A DNA stretch of 64,000 nucleotides from DASSFG01 sp035550375 (GTDB taxonomy: Bacteria; Planctomycetota; Planctomycetia; Pirellulales; JAICIG01), in assembly GCA_035550375.1 (NCBI GenBank), contig DASZPH010000011.1, positions 1-64,000 of the forward strand, read 5' to 3'. The notes beneath the pieces were generated by a model, which saw only the letters and a program-made list of their open reading frames with translations, was not told the DNA's origin and made no database searches. Below, in pieces: positions 41,893 to 56,800 of the stretch (position 1 is its first letter; each line of letters starts with the position of its first letter). Made by a program: the position numbers and the translations under genes.

Positions 41893-44800
41893 ATGGGGAT
41901 TTGGCACCCGTTCCATCGCTTCCGAGAGTCCGCGACCAATCCGGGCGAACGGAGGTCGCGACGCAAGCGGCCGGTTCGTCGGGCTGGCCAGGAGCGGCGG
42001 GAAATGCAACTGGAGCGATTCGAAGACCGGTGCCTGCTCACCACCGGTCCGCAGTTGATCTCCATCATTCCCGATAACGGCGGATTGCTCTTGCCGGGCG
42101 AGACGCTGAATGTCGCCCCCACCCAGCTCACGTTCAGCTTCGACCAGAACCAGGTGATCAATGCCAGCACGCTGGGCGGTATCGAACTGGTGCGCAGCGG
42201 CGGCGACGGCGTTTTTGGAAACAGCAACGACGTCACGATTGCTCCGGGATTCCTCGGCGTAGGCGCGCAACCGAACCAGGTGGTGATGCGCTTCAGCTCG
42301 CCCCTGCCGGCCGACCTGTACGAGGTGACCATCGTCGGTTCCGGGCCCAACGCCTTGGGGAACAGCCTGAACCAGGTGTTCAACAGCGGCGTCAACTACA
42401 GCCAGGAATTTCGCCTGGATCTGGCTCCGCAAATCGTCGGAGTCGTCCCGCAGCCTATTTCGCCGCCGAATGCCGCCGGGGTGCGGACGCAGGTCAACAA
42501 CGAGATCGACGTCTATTTCAACGAGGCGCTCGATCCCACGTCGGCGAGCAACCCGGCCCTCTATCAACTGATTCGCACCAAGAACACCTCGACCACCGCC
42601 GACGATGTCGTCGACATCCCGACCAGCGCGGTTTATGTGCCGGCCAACAACGAGGTGCGGCTCATTTTCACGGCCGACGCCGTTGTCAGCGCGCCCGCCG
42701 GATACACGCTGATCGGCGGATCGCTCACCTCGCTGGCGCAGTTCTCCAACAAGGACGGCATGCCGAACGAGTCGTTGCGTCTGCAAATCGGCAACAACAG
42801 TCAGCCGCAGGCGCCGCCGGCCATCGTACAGGTTCCTGCCTCGCCCAACGACCCGAGCACGCCCAGCGGCACGGGGCCGGGCGACACCTATGCCACGTCG
42901 ATGAACACGGGCACGCTGGCCAACGGCCAGACCAATATCTACAACGCGGCGATCGAGCCGCTGCCGGTCAATCCGGGGCTGGCGCCCAGCGGCGGCGACA
43001 ACGTGCCGGGCGTGCAGAACTTGCCCAATCCGATCACGGCCGACAGCCTGAAGCTTGCCAGCGGCGCGCTCAGCTCGCTGGCCGCCTGGGTACAGTCGGA
43101 AGGGATCAATAATCATATCATCGACGGCAGTGCCAACTCGCCCGGCGGAGTGGTCACGATTGCCTACAACTTCCAAGACATTTACGGCACGGATCCGAGC
43201 GGAAATCTGCTGCACAATGGGATCATCGGCAACCCGGCCCAGCAGCAGCTTGTCCGCGACATCTTCGCTCTCTTCTCGTATTACACCGGGGCGAATTTCG
43301 TCCAGACGCCCAATTCCGGCATCACGGTGGCCGTCGGCGACGTGCGCTCCGTGAGCCCGACCGCTCCGCCGACGAACATTAACGGCGCCGAGGGACCGAC
43401 CAAAACGTCCGACGGGGCACCGGTGGTCGTGATCAACGGAAACGTCAATTGGGGACAGAACGAGTATGGCGGCAACTTCTTCCGCGTCGCCATGGACGAG
43501 ATCGGCAAAGCGCTCGGCCTGGGCAACAACTACGACCAGCCCGGCAGCCTGGAAGGGCCCGCCGGCTATGAAAACGCGACCCAGCCCGCGCCGACCGCCG
43601 ACACCAGCCAGATGTTCCCGGGAAATCCCGACGTCAACAACCTGCAGTTCCTCTACGCCACCGACAGCAGCGACGTCAATATTTACAAACTGAACGTCAC
43701 GCAGTCGGGCACCCTCAACGCCGAAACGTTCGCCCAGCGCCTGACGCCGACCAGCAACCTGGACACGCTCATTTCGCTCTACAACCAGGTGACGTTGCTG
43801 GGGGTGCCGACGGCGGGTGGCGACGCCGTGTCTACGACGGGGCAAGGCCTGGAGGGCCAAACCTTCACGCTCAGTGCGACGGCACCCGCGGGACAGACGG
43901 TCACTCGAACCTTCGAGTTCAACAGCGGCTACTCGCTCGACATGCCGCTGACCACAAACGTCAACAACCTCGACGGCCAGACCTTCTCGCTGACCGAAAG
44001 CGGTAAGTCGGTCACCTTCGAGTTTGCCGCCAACGGCCGCACCCTGACCGACGGAAATCTGGCCATCCCCTTCAACGCGACCGACCTGGTAAGCGCGGTT
44101 GCTCAGGACGTGGTGCAGGCGATCAGCTACGCCGTCAAGAACCTGGGCTTGGGAGGTGGACAGCCGCCTATTTCGGCCAGCTACAGCGGGATCGACGCAA
44201 CGCAGACGAACGCGGTCATCAACATCGGCGGCGACTCGGGCACGACTTTCAACGCCCAGACGAGCCCGCTCTCCCTCACCGGGTCGGTTTCTCTCGTGAC
44301 TCCCGGCGCGGTGATGGTGCGCTACGCCCCGGCCAATACCCAGCACCAACTGGCGACCGCCATCGCCAACGCGATCAATAGCCCCGTTCTCGACGTGCTG
44401 AATAAGCCGGTCACCGGTACGGATCAATTTACGCTCGATAACGGAACCATTTCCAAGACGTTCGAGCTGGACACCAACGGGATTTCGACGATCCCGGGGG
44501 TCATTCCGATTACTTACAGTCTGAGCGATTCGCCGCAGACGATCGCCGGCAAGATTGCCGCCGCCGTCAACGCTGCGTTTGGCGCGGGCAGCGCCACGGT
44601 CGACGTCTCGGGGGCGACGCCCCACGTGGTGTTCAATTTCGTCAACGGCTCGGTGACGGCTTCGGCCACCGCTCGAGACATCGGCGTCTTGAACGTTTCC
44701 GCCACCGCGGGGCTGACGCAGGTGCAGTTGCAGGGTTCCTTGACGCTCGACCTGACCAACGTGCCTCAATTCACCAGCTCCATCCAGAACAATCTCATCT

Positions 44801-47800
44801 CTCGAAATGACGACTATTTTGGAACCGACTCTTCGATCAACATCGAGGTCCAGCCCGGCATTTACTATGTAGCGGTCAGCGCCAGCGGGAACGATCAGTT
44901 TGATCCCAACGTCCACGGCAGCGGCTGGGGCGGCAAGTCGGACGGCATGTACGAGCTGCGGGTCAACTTCCAGGCCGACCCCTCGACGTACAACAGCCTG
45001 GTGAGCGCCGTGGCGACTGCGGGCAGCGGGCTGAACGTGCTGGGGCAGGATTCCCCGCAATCGCTCGACGGAGACGCCAACGGAACGCCGGGAGGCCTTT
45101 ACAACTTCTGGCTCAACGTGGGTCCGACGGCTTACGTCGACAAGACGGGCGCTTCGGTGGCGCCCGCGGCCGCCACCGTGAGTGCCGGCAATCAGGTGAA
45201 CGTGACGCTTACCGGCTCCGCCGTGCCGAGCATGTCCCTGCAGTCGGCCCTGGCTGCGGATTCGACCGGCGCGTCCACCGTTACGGTGAGCGGCGCACCG
45301 GTGAGCAACATCCGCATCGAGGGCAACGGCGGCGCGAGCCTGGGAGTGGCCATCGACCAGTCGCAGGCCGGCACGAACATCATCGCCGGGCAGACCTTCG
45401 CCGTCAGCGCCGGGTCGGCGAGCAGCACGTTTCAGTTCTTTCAACTCGGCGGCGACGTAATCGAGGTGGCGGCGGCGAACGGCAACGCGATTGCCGACGG
45501 CACCACGTTCTCGATCAAGCAGGGAACGCAAACCGTCACGTTCGAGTTTTCCAAAGGTGGTCATGCTCTGGCCGCCGGCGATTTGAACACGCCGATCAAT
45601 TACAACCTGGCCGGCGTCAACGACTCGAAGGCGACGCTGGCCACCGAAATCTCCGCCGCCATCAACTCCGCGGTTGCCGCTGGAAAATTCGGCGCGTCGC
45701 CTCCCATCAATGCGTCCAACAGCGGCACGGCGGCAGATGGCAACGCCGTCGTAACCGTCGGTGGGAACGCCGCCACCAGTTACACCATTTCCACCGCCAA
45801 TCTGCTGCTGCGGCGCGGCGGCACCGGTGCACCCTTCGCATTGCCCGGCGGCTCCATCCAGGTGACGGGGAATGGTTCGTCCGCGGGGCTTGACGGCAGC
45901 ACGTTCAGCATCACCCAGGGAGGCAACAAGGTCACGTTTGAATTTGCGGCCAACGGCCGCGCCGTGACGGACGGGAATTGGCCCGTGCCTTTCACCGATC
46001 GTGCCAGCGTCACAGACATCGGCAACCTGACGGGGCGCACGGACATCGATTCTTCCGCCACGCTCGCCAGCGAGATGGCCACCGCGATCAACGCTGCGAT
46101 TAGCGGCGGCGCGTTCGGCACCGCCACCGTTCCTTTCACCGCGTCGTATAACGCGGCCGTCGAAAGCAACGGCCAGGCTTACCCCGTGATTACGTTGGGG
46201 AGCAGTCCCACCACCTCTTTTAGCGTGTCAGGGGCCGCCAGCGCTCTGACCGCATTGACCGCGGGAGCCACCGTCTCTCCCGCCGTCAGCGGCTCGGGAC
46301 TGGTTGTCTTCCATCCTGCGACGACCGCGTCCAGCACATTCGCCGCTCAGCAGTCTCTGGCCCAGGCGCTCGTTAACTCGATGCAAGTGGCCATCGTGGC
46401 CTCGCCGCTGGTGCAGGTGCCCGCGGGGGTAACGCCACCAACCCTTTCCATCGTCAACGATGCGCACTATTCGTACGTCAAGCTGGCGGAAGGGCAATTC
46501 CGGCTGGCCGTCAACGTGCAGAACACACCGTTCAACGCTCCGCTAAGCGGGGTCTCGGCGCCGGCCCTTTACACCGACGTCGCCTACCAGGTGGGAACGA
46601 ACAACGCCGCCAATCAGAACGCACCGCTGGCCGACGGAAAGACGTTCAACGTGCCCAAAAACGTCACCGTGGTTATGGATCCGGGTGTCGAGTTCAAGAT
46701 GCGGCAGTCGATCATCGACGTCGGCAGCGCCAACCAGAATATCAATCGCAGCCAGGCGGCGTTGCAGGTGCTGGGCGTCCCCGGCAACCAGGCGATCTTC
46801 ACCTCGTTCAACGACAACACGGTCGGCGGCACTCTGGAGACTCCTGTTACCGCGGCCAGCGGCGGCGATTGGGGCGGCATCGTGTTCCGCACCGATTCGG
46901 ACCTGGAGCCCTTGGGCATCTTTTTGAACTACGTGAATGAGGCCGTCGTGCGCTACGGCGGCGGCCAGGTGACCAGCGTCACCGGACAGTTGCAGAACTA
47001 CGATCCAATCGACATCGAAACGAGCCGGCCCACGATCTCCAACAACGTGATCGTCAACTCCGTCGGCGCGCCGATGTCGGCCGACCCAAACAGCTTCGAG
47101 GAGACGTACTTCGGCCAGGACACGATGCTCACCATGTCGGCCGGAAGTGCGATTGTCAACGGGCAGACGTTCAGCATTCACGGCCAAACGTTCCAGTTCG
47201 AGAACCTCAATTCGCCGGCCACCCTTGGTGTGCTGCCCGGCAACATCGCGGTTCCCTACAACGGCACCCCGGTCAACGACGCCAATCCTCAACCGGTCGA
47301 TACGGCGGCTCAAGTGGCCGCGGACGTTGCGCGGGCCATCAACGGCGCGCAACTGACCGCGCCGATCGTCAACGCTGCGGTCACTGGAAACCAGGTCACC
47401 ATCACCAACGTCGCGATCGATTCGTCCGTGGCGATCAAGGTTCCCTTTACGGGTTCGCAAAGCAACCTTGCCGGCCAGACGTTCGGCATCAAGGGAACCG
47501 TGTTCCAGTTCTTTAACGGCAACGTGCTCGACGTGACGGGGCCGCTCAAGAACGACGGGACGGCCAACGCCGCCAGCGTGCAGGATGGGAGCACCTTCAC
47601 CGTCACGCTGGGCACAACGCCGCCCGTCCCCGCGTACACGTTCGAGTTCGTCCTCAACAACCGCGTATCGCCCCACCAACTGGTCAACGGCAGGCTCCCC
47701 GACGGCAATGTGCCGATCTTCTACACCTCGGGCGACTCGACCAGCACCATCGGCGACGAGGTGACGCAAGCCATTAACGGCGTCTTCCAGACGCACATTC

Positions 47801-50800
47801 AGGAACTGATCAGTTTCAACGGCACGCCGACCGGCGGAACCTTTACGCTCAACTACGACGGGCAAAACACAAACCCGATCCCCTACAATGCGACCGCGGG
47901 TACGGTGCAGGCGGCCCTCCAGGCCTTAAGCAAAATCGGCAGCGGCAATGTGCTCGTCTCCGGCCTCGGCACGTCGGCGAGCCCCTGGGTTGTGACCTTC
48001 ACGGGAGCCTCCGCCACGCTGATTCCGGATACGATTTCGGCCAACGCCAGCGGCCTCTCGCCCGGGACGACGATCAGCGTGAATAATCTGGCCGGCCTGC
48101 GGCTGGTGCCGATCGCCTCCTTCAGCGGGTTGGATACGGCCACCAGCACCGCCGCCTACAATCAGGCCCAGGTGAGCATCAGCCCGAGCATCAACGGCAT
48201 CCCCGTCACCTTGACCATTCCCGCCGGTACGGCCGGGCTGACGCTCGTGGCCGGCAGCCCGTCGGCCTCACCGCTGGCGGCGAACGACATCGCGGTTTAT
48301 TTCCAGCCCGGCTTCTCGTCGCTGCAGATGGCCCAGTCGATGGCAGCGGCGATTAACGGCGCACAGATCGACGGCGGCACGGGAGCCATCGTCTACGCGG
48401 AAGCGGTCAACGGCGCGGATGGCGTGCGCGTGGACGTGATGAACAACTCGCAGATCAACCTGGCGGCATCGACCACGGCCCCGCTGTCGCTCTCCCTGGT
48501 CAGCCCGCTGTCGATCACGGCCAAGAGCGCGGCGCAACTGAGCCAGTTGGGCGGTTCGCTGACGTCCAGCAATGCCTCGTCCGACGGAGCGGGGTTCACC
48601 GTCAACGGTCAGCTCTTCGAGTTCGACCAGGGAACCACGCTCACGGTGCCCAGACCGGGCGGTGTGGCCGGTCCGCAGCAGCCCGGCAACCCCATCGTCA
48701 ACAACCACTCCTTCACCGTGAACGACGGCAGCAACACGGTGCAGTTCGTGTTTGTGCTCAATGGCGATCCGAACAACCCGCCCGCCAAGCAGTCGAACCA
48801 GGTCTTGATCTTCGTCAATTCGAGCGATACGCCCGACCAGGTCGCGGCCAAGATCGCCAACGCCGTGAACTCGGCGGCAGGCGTCGGTCCGGGGACGCTG
48901 ACCAACATCCGGGCCGTCACCCAAGCCAGCCCCAACTACGGCAGTTTGCTCGGTTACGGTCAGGTGCGCATCATCGGCGTCGGTAACTTTGCACCCGCGG
49001 TCAACGCCACGCTCGCGGCTGAAATGTCCAGTGGCCAGACCTTGCACGGCGGCATCCCCGTACCCTTCGCCGGGAACTTCTCGGCTTCACAAATCGCCCA
49101 GGCCATCGGTACCGCCGTCACCGGCGCCAATATCGGCGTGGAGGCGCTCTACGGAGGCGGCGGCAGCGCGACCGTCACCTTCCAGAACGCCGATTCGTTG
49201 GTGCCCAATCCGGGAACGCAGTACGCCAATCCGAACAACGCCAACTTGTTCACATTCGGCACGGATGCTCTGCCGGTCGGACTGCAAAACAATTTCTACA
49301 GCACGGACTATGCTCGCCTTGGCGTCGACATCCACGGCAACCTGCTCGCCGTTCGCCAGCCCCAGGCGCTGACGGTCACCGTCCCCAGCCAGGTCACCAA
49401 CGGCCAGCAGTTCGTCATCGGCAACGTCGGTTTCCAGTTCACCAACAACAACACCACGTCGCCCGGCTTTATTCCCGTGTCGTTCACGTCGACCGATACG
49501 GCGGACAGCACGGGCAAACTGCTGGCTGCCGACATCGCTGCAGCGATCAACGCGGCCAGCAATCCCAGCAATCCGCTGTTTGTGCCCGGCTTCAACGTTC
49601 AGGCGCAACTTGGTCCGGGCGCGGGTCAGGTGTCGTTGCTCTTGAACACTCCGGCCAGCTTTAATTTCTCCGGCGCTCTGGGAACCGCCCAGCTCGGGCT
49701 GCCCCTGAACACGATCCCCATCCGTCTTCTGGGCACGACCTCAAGTGTGCTCTCCCAGGGCCAGACGGTTTACGAGAACAAAGACAACGGCATGCTGGTG
49801 CGCATCAGCACCAACGCCGGGCAGTCGCTGCAGTCGCTCGACGTCTCGGCGGTTTTCGCCAGCACCGACATCACCTACATCCTTACGCAGAACCTGAATA
49901 TCACGGGCCAGCCGGGCGGCCCGGCGGGCACCGTCGGCCGCGAGTCGGCCAGGCTGCAAGTCGATCCGGGCGTGATCGTCAAGCTTCTCAACTCCGAGAT
50001 CAACGTTGGCATCGGCGCCAGCCTGATCGCCGAAGGGAACCAGACCCATCAGGTGACCTTCACGTCTCTCTTGAACGACACGGTTGGTTCCGGCGGCACG
50101 TTCTTCGCCAAGGGGGACGACCAGACCGGCAGCCCAACCGCCCCGGCACCCGGAGACTGGGGCGGCATCTATTTTTCGCCGACCTCGCAGGGGAGCCTCG
50201 ATTACGACAGCCTTTCCTACGGCGGCGGATCGGTTCCCAGCAGCGGCTCGTTCAACAGTTTCAATGTTATCGAGATCCATCAGGCCCACGTCCGCGTTGC
50301 TGACAGCACGCTGACGAACAATGCCAGCGGCTTCGACACGACGGGGAGCACCCGCAATGGGCTGGGGCTCAACGATTCGGCCGTCATCTACGTCATCAAC
50401 GCCCAGCCGGTCCTGATCAACAACGTTATCCAGAACAACGCGGGCGCGGCGATCAGCATCAGCGCCGACTCGTTGACTGCCGACCTGGTGCCTGACTGGG
50501 GACGCAGCACCGGCTCTCTGAACGCCGTTGTGGGAACGAATTACGGGCCCCTTGTCAGCCAGAACAAGCTGGGAAGCAACACCATCAACGGCATGCTCAT
50601 TCGTGGCGGCACGCTGACCACGAATACGATCTGGGACGATTCAGACATCGTGCATGTGCTCGAGGTGACTTCGGGCAATCCGAACAACCAGATCGTCGTC
50701 CCGAACAACCTCACGCTGCAACTGCAGAGCACTCCCACGGCCAGCCTGGTTGTGAAGATGCAGGGCGCCACGGCGGGCCTCACGGCCGGCGGTTCGCCCA

Positions 50801-53800
50801 CCGACATCACCGACCGTACCGGCGGCAGCCTGCAGATACTGGGTCAGCCGGGCCATCCGGTCGTGCTTACCTCGCTCAACGACTCGACCACGGGCGCCGG
50901 TCTTACCCCCAGCGATGCGCCCGATAACGCCACGGTGCAAGGCTCCGGTGTTTCGATCTCGGTGGGCGCAAACATCGATGTCACGCAGTCACAGGAGAAC
51001 AATCAGGAAACCACCATTGCGATCAACCCGGCGAACCCGCTGAACCTGTTTGCCGACGATACCGCCAGCGGGGTGGCCCGCTACAGCGTCGACGGCGGCA
51101 AGACCTGGTTGAACAGCGACGTGAGCGCGATCAACAGTGCCATCGGCGGCGTGAGCTTGGGAGATGTGCACGCGGTATTCGACAAGTTCGGTAATCTGTT
51201 CATCACGGAGTTTGGCGCGTCGAGCGGCACCGCCGCGCTTCCGCCGGTCATTTTCGCCCGCAGCAGCGACGGCGGAAAAACCTTCACCGACGTCCGCACC
51301 CTGATCAATACGGCCGACTACCCCACGATTGCAGTCGGTCCCGGCGGCAGTGGCGCGGCCGAGAGCGTGTGGATTCAAGCCGATCAATTCGTTAACGGGA
51401 CGACCAACGTTGTCGCCGTGGGCGCGCCGGTGACTGGACTGGGCACCGTCGGCACCTTCGGTGCGGTCCAGTCCATCGCCCCCGGTGGGTTCCAATTTGG
51501 CAATATCGCCGTCGGTCCCAACGGCCAGGTGGTATCGACCTACGAAGAATCGAGCAATGGCGTCAACGGACCGGAGACGATCCATGTCTCCATCAATCCC
51601 ACGGGCCTGGGGGGGACGTTTGGCGCCCCCATCACCGCCACCACTTCCAACGTGGGAACGTTCAGCCCCATTCCGGCCCAGCCGAACCGCGACATCGACC
51701 CCATCGCTCGATTGGCTTTCGACAACAGCGGCGGAACCCATAACGGCCGCTTGTACCTCGTCTATACCGACCGGCCCAGCACGTCGAGCCCCGAAACGAA
51801 CATTTACATTCGCTATTCGGACAACAACGGCCTGAGTTGGAGCGCGCCGATTCGGGTTCCCGACGACGCCCTCGGCGACGGTAAGAGCAAGTTCTTCCCC
51901 GCCATTGCCGTTGACCAGACGACGGGCAACGTGGCGGTAACCTGGTACGACACGCGCAACAGCAGTTCTGCAAATCAGACCGTGCAGGTTTTCGGCAGCG
52001 TGAGCACCGACGGTGGCGTCACCTGGTCGCCCAACTTCCAGGTCAGCACGGGTACGAACAACGCGGTGGCGGCCAATGCCAACGGCTTCGACTTCGGCGA
52101 CTACGACGACATGACCTTCAATGCCGGGGTCTTTTATCGAAGCTGGGCAGACGACTCGAACAGCACCGGCAACAATCCCGCCGGCGTCGACAACACGTTC
52201 GACCTCTACACCGCGGCGGTCACCGTCGGCACCGGCGCCAGCGTGGGCCGGCCGGGTGACTGGAACACCATTCAGTTCACCGAATACGCCAACAACAACA
52301 ACGTCGCCGTCTACAGCCAGACCGGCACCTCGGGCGGAGGCGACACGATCCGCACGCCCAGCACGGCGCAGGCGCTGGGCGCGCTGGCGCCGAATCTGCA
52401 AAGCGGCGACGACAACAATCGCCTGGGCTTCGTCGTCAACGGCGCCGTCAACAATCCGTCCGATGTGAACGTGTACAGCTTCACGGCCCAGCCGGGCACG
52501 ACGGCCTGGATCGACGTGGGCAACACCAGCCACGGTCTCGATTCGGTCGTCGAGCTCTTGGACCGCAACGGCAACGTTCTGGCCCGCAGCGACAGTGCCG
52601 TGCTGGAAGAGGAGAGTGCGATCCAGGCCGGCAACCCGCTTGCGCCAGGAGCCAACCTTGGTCCCAGCGGCGCCGGTTTTGGCCTGACCAACAACCAGGC
52701 TTTGCCGTTGCAGGGCGACACCTTCACGCACGGGATTTATCCCAGCGATGAACAACGCAATTACGGCAGCTCCAACGTCTTCGATCCGGGCATGCGAGTC
52801 GTCTTGCCGGCCGACGCCTCCGGACAACAGACCACCACTTACTACGTGCGCATCTACAGTAAGGGCACTACGAACGCCGACGGCTCGCCCACCGCGCAAA
52901 CCTATGCCGTCTCGTCGCAGGGCCTGTCGAACGGGATCAGCACCGGCCCCTATCAATTGCAAGTCCGGTTGCAGGAATTGCCCATGAATCCCGGCTCGGT
53001 GGTGCGCTACGCCGACATTCGCTATGCCAACAACGGCATCACCGTGCTGGGCCAGCCATCCAGCTCGCCGCTTCTGGGCGATTCAGCCTCGAACGGAATC
53101 AACAACACCACGGTCAGCGTTACCACGGGAACTCCTTCGGCCAACCAGCCGCAATATAGCCCGGGCCAGGGCAATGGACCGGCTGTCGCGCAAAACCTGG
53201 GCGACCTGCTCACGACCAATACCAGCTCGCTCACCACAGCGGGCACGCTCAACTCGCCCGGCCAGGTCGATTGGTATAGCTTCCAGCTCAATTACAACCT
53301 GGTTCAGGCGATTCAGGGGGTCAACTCCGGAGACAAGAGCTGGGCGACGATCCTTCAAGTCGCCTACGCGGACGGCTTGCAGGGCCGGCCAAACACCACG
53401 ATCTCGGTCTACGACAGCCTGGGACAACTGATCTACGTCGGCCGCGATTCGAACGTGGCCGATTCGCAGCCCAATCCGACGCAAAACGCCGACAACTCAA
53501 ACCTGAGCCACGGCTCGTTCGGTACCAACGACCCCTACATCGGCTCGATTCAGCTTCCGACGGGTTACGTTGGGGGTGCTCAACCCACGACCCTGCCGCC
53601 CTTACCCCAAGGGAGCAACAACTACAACGGCCCGAACAGCTACACCTATTACGTGGCGATCAGCTCCAATGCCACCCTGCCGACGGCCATGGACGGCACG
53701 TTCAGCGCCGGCAGCCAGAACTGGCAGGTGCGTCTGGAGCCGGTCGACGGCTACCAACGGATCGTCGAAGACCACATCGGGTCGACCGGTTATCTCAGCG

Positions 53801-56800
53801 GCGACGGGACCGCGCAGTTGGGTGCGCAGGCGCAGATCAATCCGCAAGACGGGCCGGTCTTGCCGATCCAGACCGTCGCCGACCTGCAGCAGAACGTCCA
53901 GCCCTACACGCTCGATAACCTGGTCATGTACGTATCCACGCCGGGCGGGCTTGTCACAGCCGATCCGGCCAACGGCGTTCTCGCGACGACCATCGGCCCG
54001 TATCAGAACGCCGGCCAGCCGAACTCGATGGTGGACATTGCCATGACCACCTCCGGCCGGCTGTTTGGCTACATGCAAGAGGGAAGTAACGACAGCGACG
54101 CCGGCGACGTGTTCGAGATCAATACCGGGGGATCGGGCGGGCTCTTGGCCAACACGGCTCCGGGGAACCTTGCCTTGGCCAATGCTGGCGCCTCCGAGGG
54201 CGACAAGGCGGCAGGGAAGTACGGCATGACCATCGCGGATTCGATGTTATTCGTGAAAGAGTTCGACGAGCCGGGCGAGTACACACCGTATCTTGCGGAC
54301 CATTTCTTCGGGTCCCCTATTTCCTACTATCTAAGATCGAACGAGAACGACGGCGTCGACCTGGTCGACACCACGTCGGGATCGGGCACGATACTTGGCC
54401 CGATGTACACAGGAGGCGGCTTCCGGTACGTCAGTGGCGGTCTTGCAATCCAGAACCCTGGCCAAAGCGCGCTGGATACAAGCCTCGGTCTAGGGTTGGC
54501 AACTCAGACCGGCAATCCGGTCAACTTCGGGTCGTTTACCGTCACCGACCTGGCCAATCGCACGCTCACCTTCAACCTGGTGGAACTGCCATTCGGGGTG
54601 ACCCAGACAAACACCTTCGCGGGTGTCACCGAGACGATCTATTTCCACTATACCGACGACAGCGTGGCGCTCGCGCAGAACATCGCGCTGGCCGTCAACA
54701 GCGCCTTTACGCAATACAATGCCTTGAACCCGTTGCCGGCAAACCTTAGCGAGCCGCTAGCCCTCGCGAATCCGGTCATCAACCTGCAAAACGGCACCCC
54801 TCTCAGCCCCGCCCAGGATTATCTGACAATCAACGACGCCCTGGCGACCAACTTCACCAACGCACCCGCATTTGGTCAGGGGGGCGCGGGCCCGGGCGGC
54901 TTTGTCACCGGCATGGCTTACGACCTGGAAACGGGCCAGGGGGTTGCCGTCAGTTCCAACGGTGGTGTCTACAACTTGAACACCGCGACCGGGGCACTCA
55001 CCTACATCCCGGGCTCGGCCGTGTTCACCGAGAGGGGCTGGCACTTTACCGGGTTGACGCTCGGACCGCAGAACCTCGACTGGAACGGCGACGGCACGCC
55101 GGGCGACCTGGCGAATATCTTTTTCGCGTCGTACACCTTCACCGATCCGACGACCGGGCTAACCGAGGACGGCGTTACAGCCATTACCCCGAATACCCTG
55201 ACGGGTCCGAGCATCTTCAGCCCCACGACCATCACGGCCGGCTCGCCAGTGTCAATCTTCAGCGCCTCCAACACCGACACGATGGGCAACCGCTACCCCA
55301 CGGGCGGCTACGTTGACCATGTGATTCTCCAAAGCGCGCAGGGCGTGCCGTTCACGGGCGTCGTCGGGATCGCCCTGTCGCCGGTGGATTTCAACTTGTG
55401 GCATCCCACCCTGAACCGAGGCGCGAACCTGCCGGCGGTGACCTACAACAGCAATACGACGAACCAATCGTTCACCGACCCGGGCCACGGCGTGAACGAT
55501 GCTCCCGACTACAGCCGTTTGAGCACGATCGGCACCAACGCCCCCGCGGGCGCGGGACTGAACCAAAACATTAGCTGGACGAACCAGGACGGCTCGACGA
55601 CGACTCAGACCGAGTCGCAGTCGGTCGGCGGCGCCAGCTATTACTTCGGCATCGACGGGAACGGGCTGTCCTATGCACCCGGCCAGAACATCGCCCAGTA
55701 CGGCAATCTCAGCGATCTTCTCCAGGCAGACCTGCTGAGCAATCCCGCCATTTCCAACAGTTACAACGCGCCCGGCGGTGACGCGGGCTCGTTGGTTACG
55801 AACGCCTTCAGCCTGTCCGGATACTCCGCCTCCGACCTGCCGACGCTTTACTTCAACTACTTCCTCAACACGGGGATGACGAGCTCGGATGCTGAAGGGC
55901 TTCACACTCGTACCAGCGTGTTTACGCAGACAGGCTGGAAATCGAGCGCCCGCGTGTTCGCCTCGACCGACGGCGGCAAAACGTGGGACGAGATTGCGAC
56001 CAACAATCCGGACCATACGACTTACGACCCGAGTCGCGATCCGATGAGCGGCAGCCTCAGCAGCCGCCAGTATGACCAGATTCAGGGGCCGCATCCAGGC
56101 GTGGTTACCAGCGGCCAAAACGATAGCGAATTGCCCGAATTCGCCACCGCCCAGTCGAACGTGGCGGCCACGACGCTCAACGGCCAACCCGTCGTCGATC
56201 CGCGTCAGCAGGTGCAACAGCTCTTCGACAGCACGGGCAACTGGAGGCAGGCGAGGATTGACCTGAGCAATTACGCCGGCGATGCGAATGTGCAGTTGCG
56301 TTTCGATTTCAGCACCTCCGGTTCCATCGGCCAAGGCTCTTACAATAGCTACCCGTTCGGCAACTTCGGCTATACGGGGCTGGTGCCGCATAATCCCGAC
56401 GATCCCCAGCTGGACCGCAATCCGATGCCGGGTGACCAATGGGGTTACCAGACTCCCGCCGGCTTCCCGAGCGTGATCTCCACCCAGGCCACGAACGGAC
56501 CGTCCGTGGACAACCAGCACGAAGGCTGGTACATCGACGACATCCTCGTGGGGCTGGCGGGCCGCGGCGAGATGGTTACCAACGCGCCTTCGAACCAGAC
56601 TAGCTTTTTCACCACCCCCCAAAACCCGGCTACCGTCGGCGTCCCGACGCAGAATCTCACCGGGCCCTACCAACTCGACATTCGCACCGGCACCCCGACG
56701 GGCCAATCGATCAATCCAAACCTGGATTCGATCATCCTCTATCCCAACCAGCTCAGCGTCACCGACCGTCAGTCGTCGAGCTACACGCTGGTGGCGCCCG

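Noticed and set aside
41869..45564. Antisense ORF of 1231 codons opposite the giant gene
   Set aside because: High GC and the codon bias of the sense gene suppress stops on the opposite strand. The translation is Arg/Val/Gly/Asp-rich with no domain, while the sense frame has coherent domains.
50989..52962. Antisense ORF of 657 codons
   Set aside because: Shadow of the giant gene; the sense frame here encodes the Asp-box propeller. The same applies to the minus-strand ORFs at 55252-57138 and 61672-63201.
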